64,000 bases of DNA from Actinomadura madurae (GTDB lineage Bacteria > Actinomycetota > Actinomycetes > Streptosporangiales > Streptosporangiaceae): contig NZ_FOVH01000006.1 in NCBI RefSeq assembly GCF_900115095.1, positions 186,001 to 250,000 of the forward strand, read 5' to 3'. The translations under genes were made by a program, and so were the position numbers. The notes beneath the pieces were generated by a model, which saw nothing but the letters and a program-made list of their open reading frames with translations, did not search any database and was not told the origin of the DNA. Each line of letters opens with the position of its first letter. Positions within the stretch are counted from its first letter, which is position 1. This document shows, one piece after another, positions 16,958 to 25,420 of the stretch.

Positions 16958-19030
16958 ATGGGACTCCTGCCGGCACCTGCGACGCGATTCGTCCGGGCAT
17001 GGGGCCTGGACGTCGCGGTCCTCCTCGCCGTCGCCGGCATCACCTGGGCGCCGCCGTTCCCGGACGGCCCGGCCGAATGGGGCCCCCTGGCCGGGACGGC
17101 CGCCATGCTCGCCGCCGGCACCGTGATCATCGCGGGCCGCCGGATCGGGGCCGAGCCGGCGGCCGCCGCCGCGGCCGTCGCCGGCGTGACGGGGTGGGCG
17201 CTCGCGGCGTCCGGCCGGTTCGCCACCGCGGACGAGCTCACGAACCTGCTGATGTCGCTGGCCCCCGTCCTCCTGACCTATGGCGGCCATCTCTATGCCC
17301 GGGACCGGCGGCGGGCGTGGACCGCGGTGGCGCTCCTCACGGTCGCCGCCGCGCATCCGTGGTCGACGTCGATGCAGGCCGCCGCCGACGGGCTGCTGTA
17401 CATCTGCGCCCCGATGCTGTTCGGGTTCTACCGCCAGACGCAGCGGATGCTCGTGCGGACCCTGACCGACCGCGCCCGCGACGCCGAACGCGAGCGGGAC
17501 CTGTGCGCCGAGCAGGCCAGGGCCCAGGAGCGCACCCGCATGGCCGTGGAGCTGCACGACGTCGTCACCCACCGGGTCAGCCTGATGGTGCTGCACGCCG
17601 GGGCGCTGCGGATCACCACGGCCGACGCCGCCGTCCGGGACGCGGCCGAGAACGTCCGGGCGATCGGGTGCGAGGCGCTGGCCGAACTCCGTGAGCTGAT
17701 CGGCGTGCTCCGCGGTTCCCGGCCGGCCGCTCCCGCGCCGGTGGCCGGACCGCCGGGTGATCCGGTCGTGACCGGCACCGGGCCTTCGGCGGCGCCGCCG
17801 CGGATCGACCGGTCCGATCTGTGCTTCGCGGCGGCCGCGGGAGTGTGGACGCTGCTGCTCAGCACCCTCGTGGCCACCGCGCCGCCGGTCGGCAGCGGCG
17901 AGCCGGCCCTGCCCTGGCTTGAGATCGGGCTCCAGCTACCTCTCGCCGCCGCGCTCGTCCTGCGCCGCCGCCATCCCCATGCGGCCGCCGTCCCGACCCT
18001 GGCCGGAACGGTCGTCCTCCTCGGGCTCGCCGTGACCGGCTCGGCGGGCCTGCTCGCGACGGGCGACTCCACCAGGCTGCTCGTCCCGGCGGTCGCGCCA
18101 CTGGTGGCCTACACGGTGGCCGCGCATTCCAGGCGTCCGGTCCTGGGGACCGCCGTGGTGCTGGCACTGCTGGCCCTGGCCGCCCGTCCCTGGGACCCCT
18201 ATGCGGTGGTCGTCTCGGTCGCCGCGGTGTTCATCGGCCTGCCGGCGCTGCTGGGACTGTACGTCGGAGTGTGGCGCCGCCTCGTCGTGGCGCTCACCGA
18301 ACGCGCCGAACGGGCGAGGCGTGAACGGCGGCTGCTCACAGAACGGGCGAGGGCCGGGGAACGGGCCCGGCTCACCCGGGAGATGCACGCCATCGTGTCC
18401 GGCCGGGTCCACGACATGCTGGACTGGGCGGACCGGCTGGGCTGTGCGGCCCCCTCGGCGGAGTCCGCGCAGGCCTCCGCGGAGCTGGCCGCGGCCGGGC
18501 GGCAGGCTCTCGACGAACTGCACGACCTGGCCGGCGCCTTCCAGACCGGTGACGGCGCCCCCGGGGCCGCCGGAGGTCCGGTGGACCTGGCCGGGCTCGC
18601 GGCGCAGTCCGCGTCGGTCGGCGTGCCGGTCGAACTCGTCGAGACGGGCGATCCGGCGACGCCGTCCCCGGCGATCGCGCGGACGGCCCGGCGCATCGTG
18701 GGGGAGGCGCTCACCAACGTCCGCAAGCACGCCTACGGCGCGCAGGTCCGCGTGGAGGTGCGGTACGACCCGGAGCAGGTGCGGGTCAGGGTCAGCAACG
18801 GCAGGCCGCCCGCCGGGCCCTTCCGCGGAGACCGGGACCTGGCGGCCGTGGGCTCCGGCACCGGGCTCCTCGGCGTGCGGCAGCGTGTCGACCTGGTCGA
18901 CGGGACGCTGGTGGCGGGGCCCACCGGCGACGGCGGATTCGTGCTCGATGCGATACTGCCCGCATGCGTGCCCACCACGTCGCATGCCGCCTCGACCCGC
19001 ACCGTGGAAGAGCCGGCTCATGAGCCCTGA
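16958..19030 (+). CDS. Two-module sensor histidine kinase with two DHp domains and one ATPase
   Basis: A 690-residue membrane kinase. Module 1: about five membrane helices (15-160), a coiled segment and a DHp with MAVELHDVVTHRVS (His200), but no ATPase domain after it. Module 2: helices (about 290-440), then LTREMHAIVSGRVHDML (His477), where the acidic residue after His is replaced by Ala478, and finally an HATPase domain with GEALTNVRKH (about 583) and GTGLLGVRQR (about 634). In HisKA_3 kinases that acidic residue is the general base, so the intact acceptor may be His200 while ATP is bound at the far C-terminus. Overlaps its response regulator by 11 bases. Confidence 0.85.
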   Translation: MGLLPAPATRFVRAWGLDVAVLLAVAGITWAPPFPDGPAEWGPLAGTAAMLAAGTVIIAGRRIGAEPAAAAAAVAGVTGWALAASGRFATADELTNLLMSLAPVLLTYGGHLYARDRRRAWTAVALLTVAAAHPWSTSMQAAADGLLYICAPMLFGFYRQTQRMLVRTLTDRARDAERERDLCAEQARAQERTRMAVELHDVVTHRVSLMVLHAGALRITTADAAVRDAAENVRAIGCEALAELRELIGVLRGSRPAAPAPVAGPPGDPVVTGTGPSAAPPRIDRSDLCFAAAAGVWTLLLSTLVATAPPVGSGEPALPWLEIGLQLPLAAALVLRRRHPHAAAVPTLAGTVVLLGLAVTGSAGLLATGDSTRLLVPAVAPLVAYTVAAHSRRPVLGTAVVLALLALAARPWDPYAVVVSVAAVFIGLPALLGLYVGVWRRLVVALTERAERARRERRLLTERARAGERARLTREMHAIVSGRVHDMLDWADRLGCAAPSAESAQASAELAAAGRQALDELHDLAGAFQTGDGAPGAAGGPVDLAGLAAQSASVGVPVELVETGDPATPSPAIARTARRIVGEALTNVRKHAYGAQVRVEVRYDPEQVRVRVSNGRPPAGPFRGDRDLAAVGSGTGLLGVRQRVDLVDGTLVAGPTGDGGFVLDAILPACVPTTSHAASTRTVEEPAHEP

Positions 19031-19676
19031 CCCGATCCGCGTCCTGGTCGTCGACGATGAGCCGATGGTGTGCGCGCATCTGCGGACCATCCTCGGTTCC
19101 GCAGGCGACATCGACGTGATCGAGCCGGCCCATGACGGGGAGGCCGCGCTGCGCGCCGTCGAACGGCACCGCCCGCACATCGTCCTGATGGATCTCCGGA
19201 TGCCGGGGATGGACGGGCTGACCGCGACCGAGCGCCTCAGGGCGCGACCGGATGCCCCGGTGGTCGTGGTGCTGACCACCTTCGACGCCGACGAGTTCGT
19301 CCTGCGCGCCCTGCGGGCCGGCGCCGCCGGGTTCCTGGTGAAGTCGACGCCGCCGGAGGACCTGATCGACCTCGTGCGCGTGGCGTGCGACGGGCACACC
19401 GTGCTGTCGTCCGAGGCCGCGAAGCGGCTGGTCGCGGCCTCGACGGCCGGGGAGCAGCACAGGGAGCGCGCCCGGAGCCTGGTCGCCGGGCTCACCGAAC
19501 GCGAGACCGAGGTGCTGGCCTGCCTGGGCGAGGGACTGTCCAACGCGCAGATCGGCAGGCGGCTGTCCCTGACCGAGGCCACGGTGAAGAGCTACGTCTC
19601 GCGGATGCTGGTCAAGCTCGGCTGCGAGAACCGCACCCAGGCGGGGCTGGCCGCCCACAACGCGGGCCTGGTCTGA
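19020..19676 (+). CDS. NarL/LuxR-family response regulator (partner of the 690-residue kinase)
   Basis: A 218-residue regulator: receiver with Asp12/Asp13 and phospho-acceptor Asp58 in VLMDLRMPG, Lys in FLVKS (about 109), and a LuxR helix-turn-helix at about 155-210 (LTERETEVLACLGEGLSNAQIG). ATG 19020 overlaps the kinase 3' end by 11 bases, so the pair is translationally coupled. Likely targets are the divergent carboxylesterase or the convergent esterase; this is positional inference. Confidence 0.92.
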   Translation: MSPDPIRVLVVDDEPMVCAHLRTILGSAGDIDVIEPAHDGEAALRAVERHRPHIVLMDLRMPGMDGLTATERLRARPDAPVVVVLTTFDADEFVLRALRAGAAGFLVKSTPPEDLIDLVRVACDGHTVLSSEAAKRLVAASTAGEQHRERARSLVAGLTERETEVLACLGEGLSNAQIGRRLSLTEATVKSYVSRMLVKLGCENRTQAGLAAHNAGLV

Positions 19677-19722
19677 TCGTTGAGCTCGGACCGGCCGACG
19701 CTCCCGTCCGGCCTCCGCCGGG

Positions 19723-20697
19723 TCAGCGGTGCGGCGCGCCGTCCGAGCAGCGGGTGGCGGCGCGGAATGCGCGGTGCAGGGCCGCGACCTGCTCCGTGCG
19801 GGCGCGTTCGGCGAGGGTGGTGGCGGGGAGCGGGGCGTCGTCGAAGCCGTGGAAGGCGCCGGGCCACAGGTGGAACTCGACGGAGACGCCCGAGCGGACC
19901 AGGCGCATGGCGTAGTCGGCGCACTCGTCGCGGAAGACCTCCAGCTCGCCGACGTCCAGGTAGGCCGGTGGAAGCCCGGACAGGTCGGTGGCGCGGGCGG
20001 GGGCCGCGTAGGCGGGGACGTCGGGGCCGCCCGCGTCCGCGCCGAGCAGGGCCGACCAGCCGAAGACGTTGAAGGCGCGCGGCCAGGTGATCGCCTCGGT
20101 GAAGGCCTCGCTGGACGGGGTGGCGTCCCGATCGTCGAGCATGGGGCAGAGCAGCATCTGGAAGGCCAGGGGAGGGCCGCCCCGGTCGCGGGCGAGCAGG
20201 GCCGTGCCCGCCGCGAGGCCGCCGCCCGCGCTCATGCCGCCGACGGCCAGGCGCGCGGCGTCGATGCCGAGCGAGGCGGCGTTCTCCCAGGTCCAGACGA
20301 GCCCGGCGTAGCAGTCCTCCACCGGGGCCGGGTGGGGATGCTCGGGGGCCAGCCGGTAGTCGACCGAGACGGCCACCGCCCCGGTCTCGGCGACGTACCG
20401 TGACACCCGGGCGTCGTCCGACTCTGGGGAGCCGAGGATCATCCCGCCGCCGTGGATCCAGTAGAGGCAGGGGGCCTGCGGAGCGGCGGCCGGCGGCCGG
20501 TAGATCCGCACCCGGATCCCCGAACCGGGGAGGTCCCTGTCCTGGACCCGCACGTCCGGCAACGGTGGCGCGCCGGCCTTCCTCCGCAGTTCCCGCAGGT
20601 CGCGCAGCTCGTCCGGGGACAGGAGGGTGTAGTCGACCCGGGTGAGGGGCGACCGGGTCAGGGCTTCGCGCAGTTCGGGGTCCAGGTTCGGATGCAT
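19723..20697 (-). CDS. HSL-family alpha/beta-hydrolase (esterase/lipase)
   Basis: A 324-residue hormone-sensitive-lipase-type esterase: oxyanion motif HGGGMILGS (about 83-91), nucleophile elbow GMSAGGG (about 153-159), Asp in DVGELEVFRDE (about 250) and His in GAFHGFDD (about 284). No signal peptide, so cytoplasmic. It starts two bases after the stop of the Tat-exported protein upstream and is probably co-transcribed with it, under the divergent LacI-controlled region. It may deacetylate or de-esterify the imported sugar fragments. Confidence 0.9.
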   Translation of the reverse strand: MHPNLDPELREALTRSPLTRVDYTLLSPDELRDLRELRRKAGAPPLPDVRVQDRDLPGSGIRVRIYRPPAAAPQAPCLYWIHGGGMILGSPESDDARVSRYVAETGAVAVSVDYRLAPEHPHPAPVEDCYAGLVWTWENAASLGIDAARLAVGGMSAGGGLAAGTALLARDRGGPPLAFQMLLCPMLDDRDATPSSEAFTEAITWPRAFNVFGWSALLGADAGGPDVPAYAAPARATDLSGLPPAYLDVGELEVFRDECADYAMRLVRSGVSVEFHLWPGAFHGFDDAPLPATTLAERARTEQVAALHRAFRAATRCSDGAPHR

Positions 20698-20699
20698 GG

Positions 20700-22568
20700 T
20701 CAGTATGAGAGCACGATGGACAGGTCGAGCCCCCCGTCGTGCTGGACGAGCAGGATGTGGGTGCGCCGGGCGCCGTCCAGCAGATGGACCGACGACGACC
20801 TGAAGCTCACCGTCCGCGGCCCGCCCCAGCGGAACCGGACGACGCCCCCGCTCCGGTGCAGGTCCAGGCCGTCGGCGGTGGTGGTGACCGAGCCGCCGTA
20901 GGGAGCCCTCGTCCCATCGGTGAAAACGACGGTGTCGGAGGCGCGCAGCACCAGCGGAATCTGCTCACCGGCCGCCGAGGCCGCGCGGACCGACCTGGTC
21001 AGCCGCCCGTCGGCGGCCGTCACGGTGGTGACCACCGAGGAGGCGGGGGTGCGGAAGCGGAAGGCGTAGGGGGAACCGCCGAGGAACTCGACGGGCTGGG
21101 GGCCGTCGGCGTCGGCGACCTGGCCGGGGAAGACCGTCGCCCAGCAGCCGTGGTCGTTGTCGTTCAGCGACTGGATCACCGTTCCGGCGACCGGATGCCA
21201 CAGGAAGGCCAGACCGGTGCGGGAGACGGTGGTGGCCCGGCGCGTCCCGAAGTAGCCGCCGAGGTAGAGGTCGCGCCGGCGGAGGAAGAGGAACTCCTGG
21301 CCGAGGTCGGCGCGGCGCTCGGTGAAGTGCTCCGAGGCCAGGTACGGCAGCCGCGCGATCGCCTGGTGCTTGGCCTTCCGGGTCGCGAAGCGCTCGCCGT
21401 AGAACCCGTGGGCGATGATGCGCGGCGAGGTGTCCTGCTTGACGAGGGCCGGGATGGGCGCGGGGTCGGCGGCCCAGGCCGCCCGGGCGGCGGCGAGGTC
21501 CTCGCGCGCCGACAGGAACGCCCCGAGCGAGGGGACGTCCGGGACGAACTGCCCGTTCAGCGCGGTCCGCTCCGGATCTGGCCGCGTGTCCTTGTAGAAC
21601 AGGGTGCTGGTGCGGGACGACGGCGCGATGTTGGTGATCCAGCCGGATCCGTCGGGCTCGCGCAGCATGTTGTAGCCGAGCCAGTCCGTGTAGGCGGACG
21701 CCATGGCGACGAGCCGCGGGTCGCCGCTCTGCCGCCAGCAGTCGGCCAGCTCGGGCAGCATCACCTCGAAGTTGTAGTTCATGTCGGCCCCCGTCTTCTC
21801 GTAGAAGAAGCCCGCGGGGCTCTGCCCGTCGGCGACCAGGCGGCCGATCGCCGCGGTGAACCGCGCGCGCAGGGCCGCGTCCGGGTCCTGCCTGAGGGCG
21901 AGGGCCGACCCGGCGAGCCCGGCGGTGACCTGGTTGGAGAAGGTCAGGTCGCTCTGCCAGGCGCTCCCGTTGGACGGGTCGAGGAGCCAGGTCATGGCCT
22001 TCCGCAGCGCCGCGGTGATCCGGGCGCGGCGGGCGGGCAGCGCGTTCGCCGACCGCAGCAGCGACTGGACCTTGCTGAGGTAGCCGAGCGCGAACCCCGT
22101 CGCGGCCAGGGAATGCTCGCCGGCGGAGTACTCCGGCCAGGAACCGTCGGGGTGCTGGAGCCCCAGATAGTGGCCGAGGGCCGCGTCGAGCCCCGCGAGG
22201 AGCGCGGGATCGCCGGCGTAGGGGTTCCAGGAGCGGGCCTTGGAGTAGAACCAGGCCAGGGTCAGCACGTGCTCCTGCACACGGGCGTTCGTGGCGCTGG
22301 TGGGCGTGCGCCACCAGCCGCCGGTGAAGAAGCCGTAGTCGGCGCCGGCGTCGGAGATGTCGTTGGTCATCGGGGCGAGCGACACCAGGTAGGACGCGAC
22401 ACGCTGCTCCGCCGGTGCGATGGCGACCCGCGCGACCGGGCCGAGCGGGGCCAGGTCGGGCAGCGAGCGCGCGGCGGAGGCGCGGCGCGCGGGCAGGGCG
22501 GTGAGCAGCGCGGCCGCTCCGGCTCCGGTCAGCAGACCGCGACGGCTGAGGTCTCGGGGGTTCAACAC
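20700..22568 (-). CDS. Tat-exported protein, probable polysaccharide-degrading alpha/alpha-toroid enzyme
   Basis: A 622-residue exported protein. The N-terminus has a twin-arginine signal (SRRGLLTG, Arg9-Arg10) and an Ala-rich cleavage region. Residues about 50-400 show repeated helical pairs with aromatic motifs (YGFFTGGWW, GLQHPDGSWPEYS, ADMNYNFEV) as in alpha/alpha-toroid polysaccharide lyases and hydrolases; the last 220 residues look like beta-sandwich. I do not recognise a named family with certainty. The gene diverges from a LacI/sugar-ABC operon across two LacI-type operators, which supports a role in breaking an extracellular polysaccharide into the transported oligosaccharide. Confidence 0.7.
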   Translation of the reverse strand: MLNPRDLSRRGLLTGAGAAALLTALPARRASAARSLPDLAPLGPVARVAIAPAEQRVASYLVSLAPMTNDISDAGADYGFFTGGWWRTPTSATNARVQEHVLTLAWFYSKARSWNPYAGDPALLAGLDAALGHYLGLQHPDGSWPEYSAGEHSLAATGFALGYLSKVQSLLRSANALPARRARITAALRKAMTWLLDPSNGSAWQSDLTFSNQVTAGLAGSALALRQDPDAALRARFTAAIGRLVADGQSPAGFFYEKTGADMNYNFEVMLPELADCWRQSGDPRLVAMASAYTDWLGYNMLREPDGSGWITNIAPSSRTSTLFYKDTRPDPERTALNGQFVPDVPSLGAFLSAREDLAAARAAWAADPAPIPALVKQDTSPRIIAHGFYGERFATRKAKHQAIARLPYLASEHFTERRADLGQEFLFLRRRDLYLGGYFGTRRATTVSRTGLAFLWHPVAGTVIQSLNDNDHGCWATVFPGQVADADGPQPVEFLGGSPYAFRFRTPASSVVTTVTAADGRLTRSVRAASAAGEQIPLVLRASDTVVFTDGTRAPYGGSVTTTADGLDLHRSGGVVRFRWGGPRTVSFRSSSVHLLDGARRTHILLVQHDGGLDLSIVLSY

Positions 22569-22638
22569 CGTGCCAGCTCCTCGGGGGGTGGTGCGGCGAC
22601 CCTCGCCCTGGGTGACGGCGAAGGTCCGGCTGGCCGCT

Positions 22639-22667
22639 GAGTCTCACCCCCCCAAGATCGGTCGTCA
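22639..22667 (-). promoter_or_regulatory. Leftward promoter of the Tat-protein/esterase operon
   Basis: On the minus strand TTGACG (22667-22662) is followed after 17 bases by GAGACT (22644-22639), close to the vegetative -35/-10 pattern. The LacI-type operator at 22674-22685 lies just upstream of the -35. Confidence 0.5.
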
Positions 22668-22668
22668 A

Positions 22669-22685
22669 GGTGATAATGCGAATTA
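22669..22685. promoter_or_regulatory. LacI-type operator O1
   Basis: TAATGCGAATTA at 22674-22685 is a pseudo-palindrome with the central CG that marks LacI-family operators. Its left part GGTGATAATGCG (22669-22680) is repeated exactly, inverted, at 22757-22768. It sits between the two divergent promoters, next to the leftward -35. Confidence 0.7.
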
Positions 22686-22704
22686 CTACAGGGAAAATCA
22701 GCTC

Positions 22705-22734
22705 TTGACAGGTGCGGGAACGTCGTCTCAGACT
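22705..22734 (+). promoter_or_regulatory. Rightward promoter of the LacI/sugar-transport operon
   Basis: Consensus TTGACA at 22705-22710, an 18-base spacer and CAGACT at 22729-22734. Transcription would start near 22741, placing operator O2 in the early transcribed region. Confidence 0.6.
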
Positions 22735-22751
22735 GAGACCCGCCGACATGC

Positions 22752-22768
22752 CAATGCGCATTATCACC
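22752..22768. promoter_or_regulatory. LacI-type operator O2
   Basis: CAATGCGCATTA at 22752-22763 contains the perfect 10-bp palindrome AATGCGCATT with central CG. With its flank it forms the inverted copy of O1; centres are 78 bases apart, suitable for cooperative binding or looping by a LacI tetramer. Confidence 0.7.
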
Positions 22769-22788
22769 AGATTGGGCTGCTACCGACC

Positions 22789-23805
22789 GTGACCCCACCC
22801 AAGCGCCTCACGCAGCAGGACATCGCCCGGATGGCCGGCGTGAGCCAGACGACGGTGTCGATGGTGCTGAACAACCGCACCGACACCGAGGTGCGCATCG
22901 CCCCGGAGACCCGGGACCGGGTCCTGCGCGTGATCCGCGAGACCGGCTACATCGCCGATCCCGCCGCGCGCAGGCTCGCGGAGCGGCGCAACCGGATCAT
23001 CGGCGTGTTCACCTACGAGGCGGTGTTCCCCTCGGCGAGCGCCGACTTCTACCACCCGTTCCTGCTCGGGATCGAGGAGCGGGCCGAGGACGCGGGGTGC
23101 GACCTGCTGCTGTTCACCAGTGCCAAGGCGGCCTCGGGGGAGCGGCGGCGGATCTTCAACGCCGACAGCCGGGTGCGGCTGGCCGACGGGTGCGTCCTGC
23201 TCGGCCGCACCGTCGACCGCGACGACCTCGCCCGGCTGCTGGCCGAGGGCTTCCCCTTCGTCTCGATCGGCCGGCGCGACGACGCGGGCGGCCCCGTCCC
23301 CTACGTCGGGGTGGACTACCCGCCCGCCGTCCGCGCCCTGGTCGAGCGGGTCAGGGCGCTCGGCCACACCCGGCTGGCCTATGTCGGGGCGGGGGAGGGC
23401 GGCGAGTCGCGGACCGACCGGATGCGCGGCTTCCGCGACGCCGCCGGTCCCGAGGCCCTGCACCTCCCCGTCGCGGAAGGCGGCCACGGCCGGATCCTGG
23501 ACGAGCTGAGCGCGGCCGGCGTCACCGCCGTGTTCGTCGAGGAACCGGCCGACGGCGCCGGCCTGACCGAGGCCGCCGAGGCCCGGGGCCTCTCGGTCCC
23601 CGGCGACCTGTCGATCCTGGTGCTCGGCACCCCCGACCGGCGGCCCGGCTTCACCGGGTTCCGCATCCCGCGGCGCGAGATCGGCTGGCGCGCCGTCGAG
23701 CTGCTGACGGAGATCCTCGAACGCGGCGGAACGCCGCAGGAACTGCTGCCGTGCGAGCCCGTCGAGGGCACCACGCTCGCCGCCCCCCGCGACCGGAAGG
23801 CCTGA
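22789..23805 (+). CDS. LacI-family transcriptional regulator
   Basis: A 338-residue repressor: N-terminal LacI helix-turn-helix TQQDIARMAGVSQTTVSMVLNN (about 5-27) and a periplasmic-binding-protein-like sugar domain. GTG 22789 puts the HTH at the normal distance from the start; the open frame further upstream covers the promoter and O2 and is not coding. It heads the operon for FAD oxidoreductase and sugar ABC transport and should bind O1/O2, releasing them on binding the imported sugar. It ends one base before the next GTG start. Confidence 0.93.
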   Translation: MTPPKRLTQQDIARMAGVSQTTVSMVLNNRTDTEVRIAPETRDRVLRVIRETGYIADPAARRLAERRNRIIGVFTYEAVFPSASADFYHPFLLGIEERAEDAGCDLLLFTSAKAASGERRRIFNADSRVRLADGCVLLGRTVDRDDLARLLAEGFPFVSIGRRDDAGGPVPYVGVDYPPAVRALVERVRALGHTRLAYVGAGEGGESRTDRMRGFRDAAGPEALHLPVAEGGHGRILDELSAAGVTAVFVEEPADGAGLTEAAEARGLSVPGDLSILVLGTPDRRPGFTGFRIPRREIGWRAVELLTEILERGGTPQELLPCEPVEGTTLAAPRDRKA

Positions 23806-23806
23806 C

Positions 23807-25405
23807 GTGCACGAGATCAACGCGGACGCGGTCGTTGTCGGCGGCGGGCTGGGCGGCGTGGCCGCCGCGCTGGCCCTGCTGCGGGCCGGACGGACCGTGG
23901 TCCTGTCCGAGGAGTTCGACTGGCTCGGCGGCCAGCTCACCAGCCAGGCCGTGCCGCCGGACGAGCCGTCGTGGGTGGAGGACTTCGGCGTCACGGCCTC
24001 CTACCGGGCGCTGCGCGAGGGCATCCGGCGCTACTACCGCGATCACTATCCGCTCACCGAGGCGGCGCGGGCGGCCCGCGAGCTCAATCCGGGCGGCGGC
24101 CATGTCAGCAGGCTGTGCCACGAGCCGCGCGTCGCGGTGGCGGTGATCGAGGCGATGCTCGCCCGCTACCGGGGGCCGGGCCGGCTGCGGGTGCTCCAGC
24201 CCTACCGGCCGGTCGCCGCCACCGCGGACGGCGACCGGGTCACCTCCGTGACGCTCGAGGGCGAGGCTGGCGAAGTGGTCGTCACCGGCGCCTACATCCT
24301 GGACGCGACCGAGACCGGCGAGCTTCTCCCGCTGACCGGGACCGAGTACGTCACCGGCTTCGAGGCGCAGTCCGAGACCGGTGAGCCGAGCGCCCCCGCC
24401 GAATCTCAGCCGCTGAACATGCAGGCCGTGTCGGTGTGCTTCGCGATGGACCACGTCGACGGCGACCACACGATCGACCGTCCCGCCTCCTACGGTTTCT
24501 GGCGCGACTACCAGCCGCCCTTCTGGGGCGACAGGCTCCTGTCCTGGCGCTGCCCGAACCCGCGCACGCTCGAGATCATGGAGCGCTCCTTCACGCCCAA
24601 CCCGGACGATGACCCGCTCGCCGTCCTGGCCGACCAGCGGCTCAGCCCCGGCGACGGCAATCTGTGGACCTTCCGCCGGATCGCCGCCCGCCGCACCTTC
24701 CTGCCCGGCACCTACGCCAGCGATATCACACTGGTGAACTGGCCGATGATCGACTACCTGGAGGGGCCCGCCTTCGGCGTCCCCGACGCGGCGGAGCACC
24801 TGGCCGCGGCCCGCGAACTGTCGAGGTCGGTCCTGTACTGGATGCAGACCGAGGCACCCCGCCACGACGGCGGCACCGGCTACCCCGGGCTGCGGCTGCG
24901 CGGCGATGTCACCGGCTCCGCCGACGGCCTCGCCCAGGCCCCCTACATCCGGGAGTCGCGCCGGATCAAGGCGCTGTACACCGTCACCGAACAGGACCTG
25001 TCGCTGGCGGTGCGCGGCGACAAGGGCGCGGTCTCCTACCCCGACTCCGTCGGCATCGGGATGTACCGGATCGATCTGCACCCCTCGACCGGTGGCGACA
25101 ACTACCTCGACGTCGCCTGCTCGCCGTTCGAGATCCCGCTCGGCGCGCTGATCCCCCGGCGCGTCGCCAACCTGCTCCCCGCGAGCAAGAACATCGGCAC
25201 CACCCACATCACCAACGGCGCGTACCGCCTGCATCCGGTCGAGTGGAACGCGGGAGAGGCCGCGGGCGCGCTGGCCGCGTTCTGCCTGGACCGTGCCGCC
25301 ACGCCCCACGCCGTCCGGGAGGACGAGGCTCTCCTGGCCGACTTCCAGCACCGCCTCGCCCGGGACGGCGTCAGCCTGCGCTGGCCCGAGATCGTCGGAT
25401 ACTGA
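23807..25405 (+). CDS. FAD-dependent oxidoreductase of the sugar-utilisation locus (FAD_oxidored family)
   Basis: A 532-residue flavoprotein with an N-terminal dinucleotide fold (VVVGGGLGGVAAALALLRAG, residues 9-28), EEFDWLGGQLTSQ, a DATETGELL segment (about 167) and a C-terminal FAD loop around KNIGTTHITNGAYRLHP (about 464). This is the FAD_oxidored (pfam12831-type) pattern often found in polysaccharide or uronate loci. No signal peptide, so it acts on the imported sugar or a derivative. GTG 23807 follows the LacI stop by one base with GGAAGG as ribosome site. The exact reaction is unknown. Confidence 0.85.
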   Translation: MHEINADAVVVGGGLGGVAAALALLRAGRTVVLSEEFDWLGGQLTSQAVPPDEPSWVEDFGVTASYRALREGIRRYYRDHYPLTEAARAARELNPGGGHVSRLCHEPRVAVAVIEAMLARYRGPGRLRVLQPYRPVAATADGDRVTSVTLEGEAGEVVVTGAYILDATETGELLPLTGTEYVTGFEAQSETGEPSAPAESQPLNMQAVSVCFAMDHVDGDHTIDRPASYGFWRDYQPPFWGDRLLSWRCPNPRTLEIMERSFTPNPDDDPLAVLADQRLSPGDGNLWTFRRIAARRTFLPGTYASDITLVNWPMIDYLEGPAFGVPDAAEHLAAARELSRSVLYWMQTEAPRHDGGTGYPGLRLRGDVTGSADGLAQAPYIRESRRIKALYTVTEQDLSLAVRGDKGAVSYPDSVGIGMYRIDLHPSTGGDNYLDVACSPFEIPLGALIPRRVANLLPASKNIGTTHITNGAYRLHPVEWNAGEAAGALAAFCLDRAATPHAVREDEALLADFQHRLARDGVSLRWPEIVGY

Positions 25406-25420
25406 GGAGACCCCCACCCC

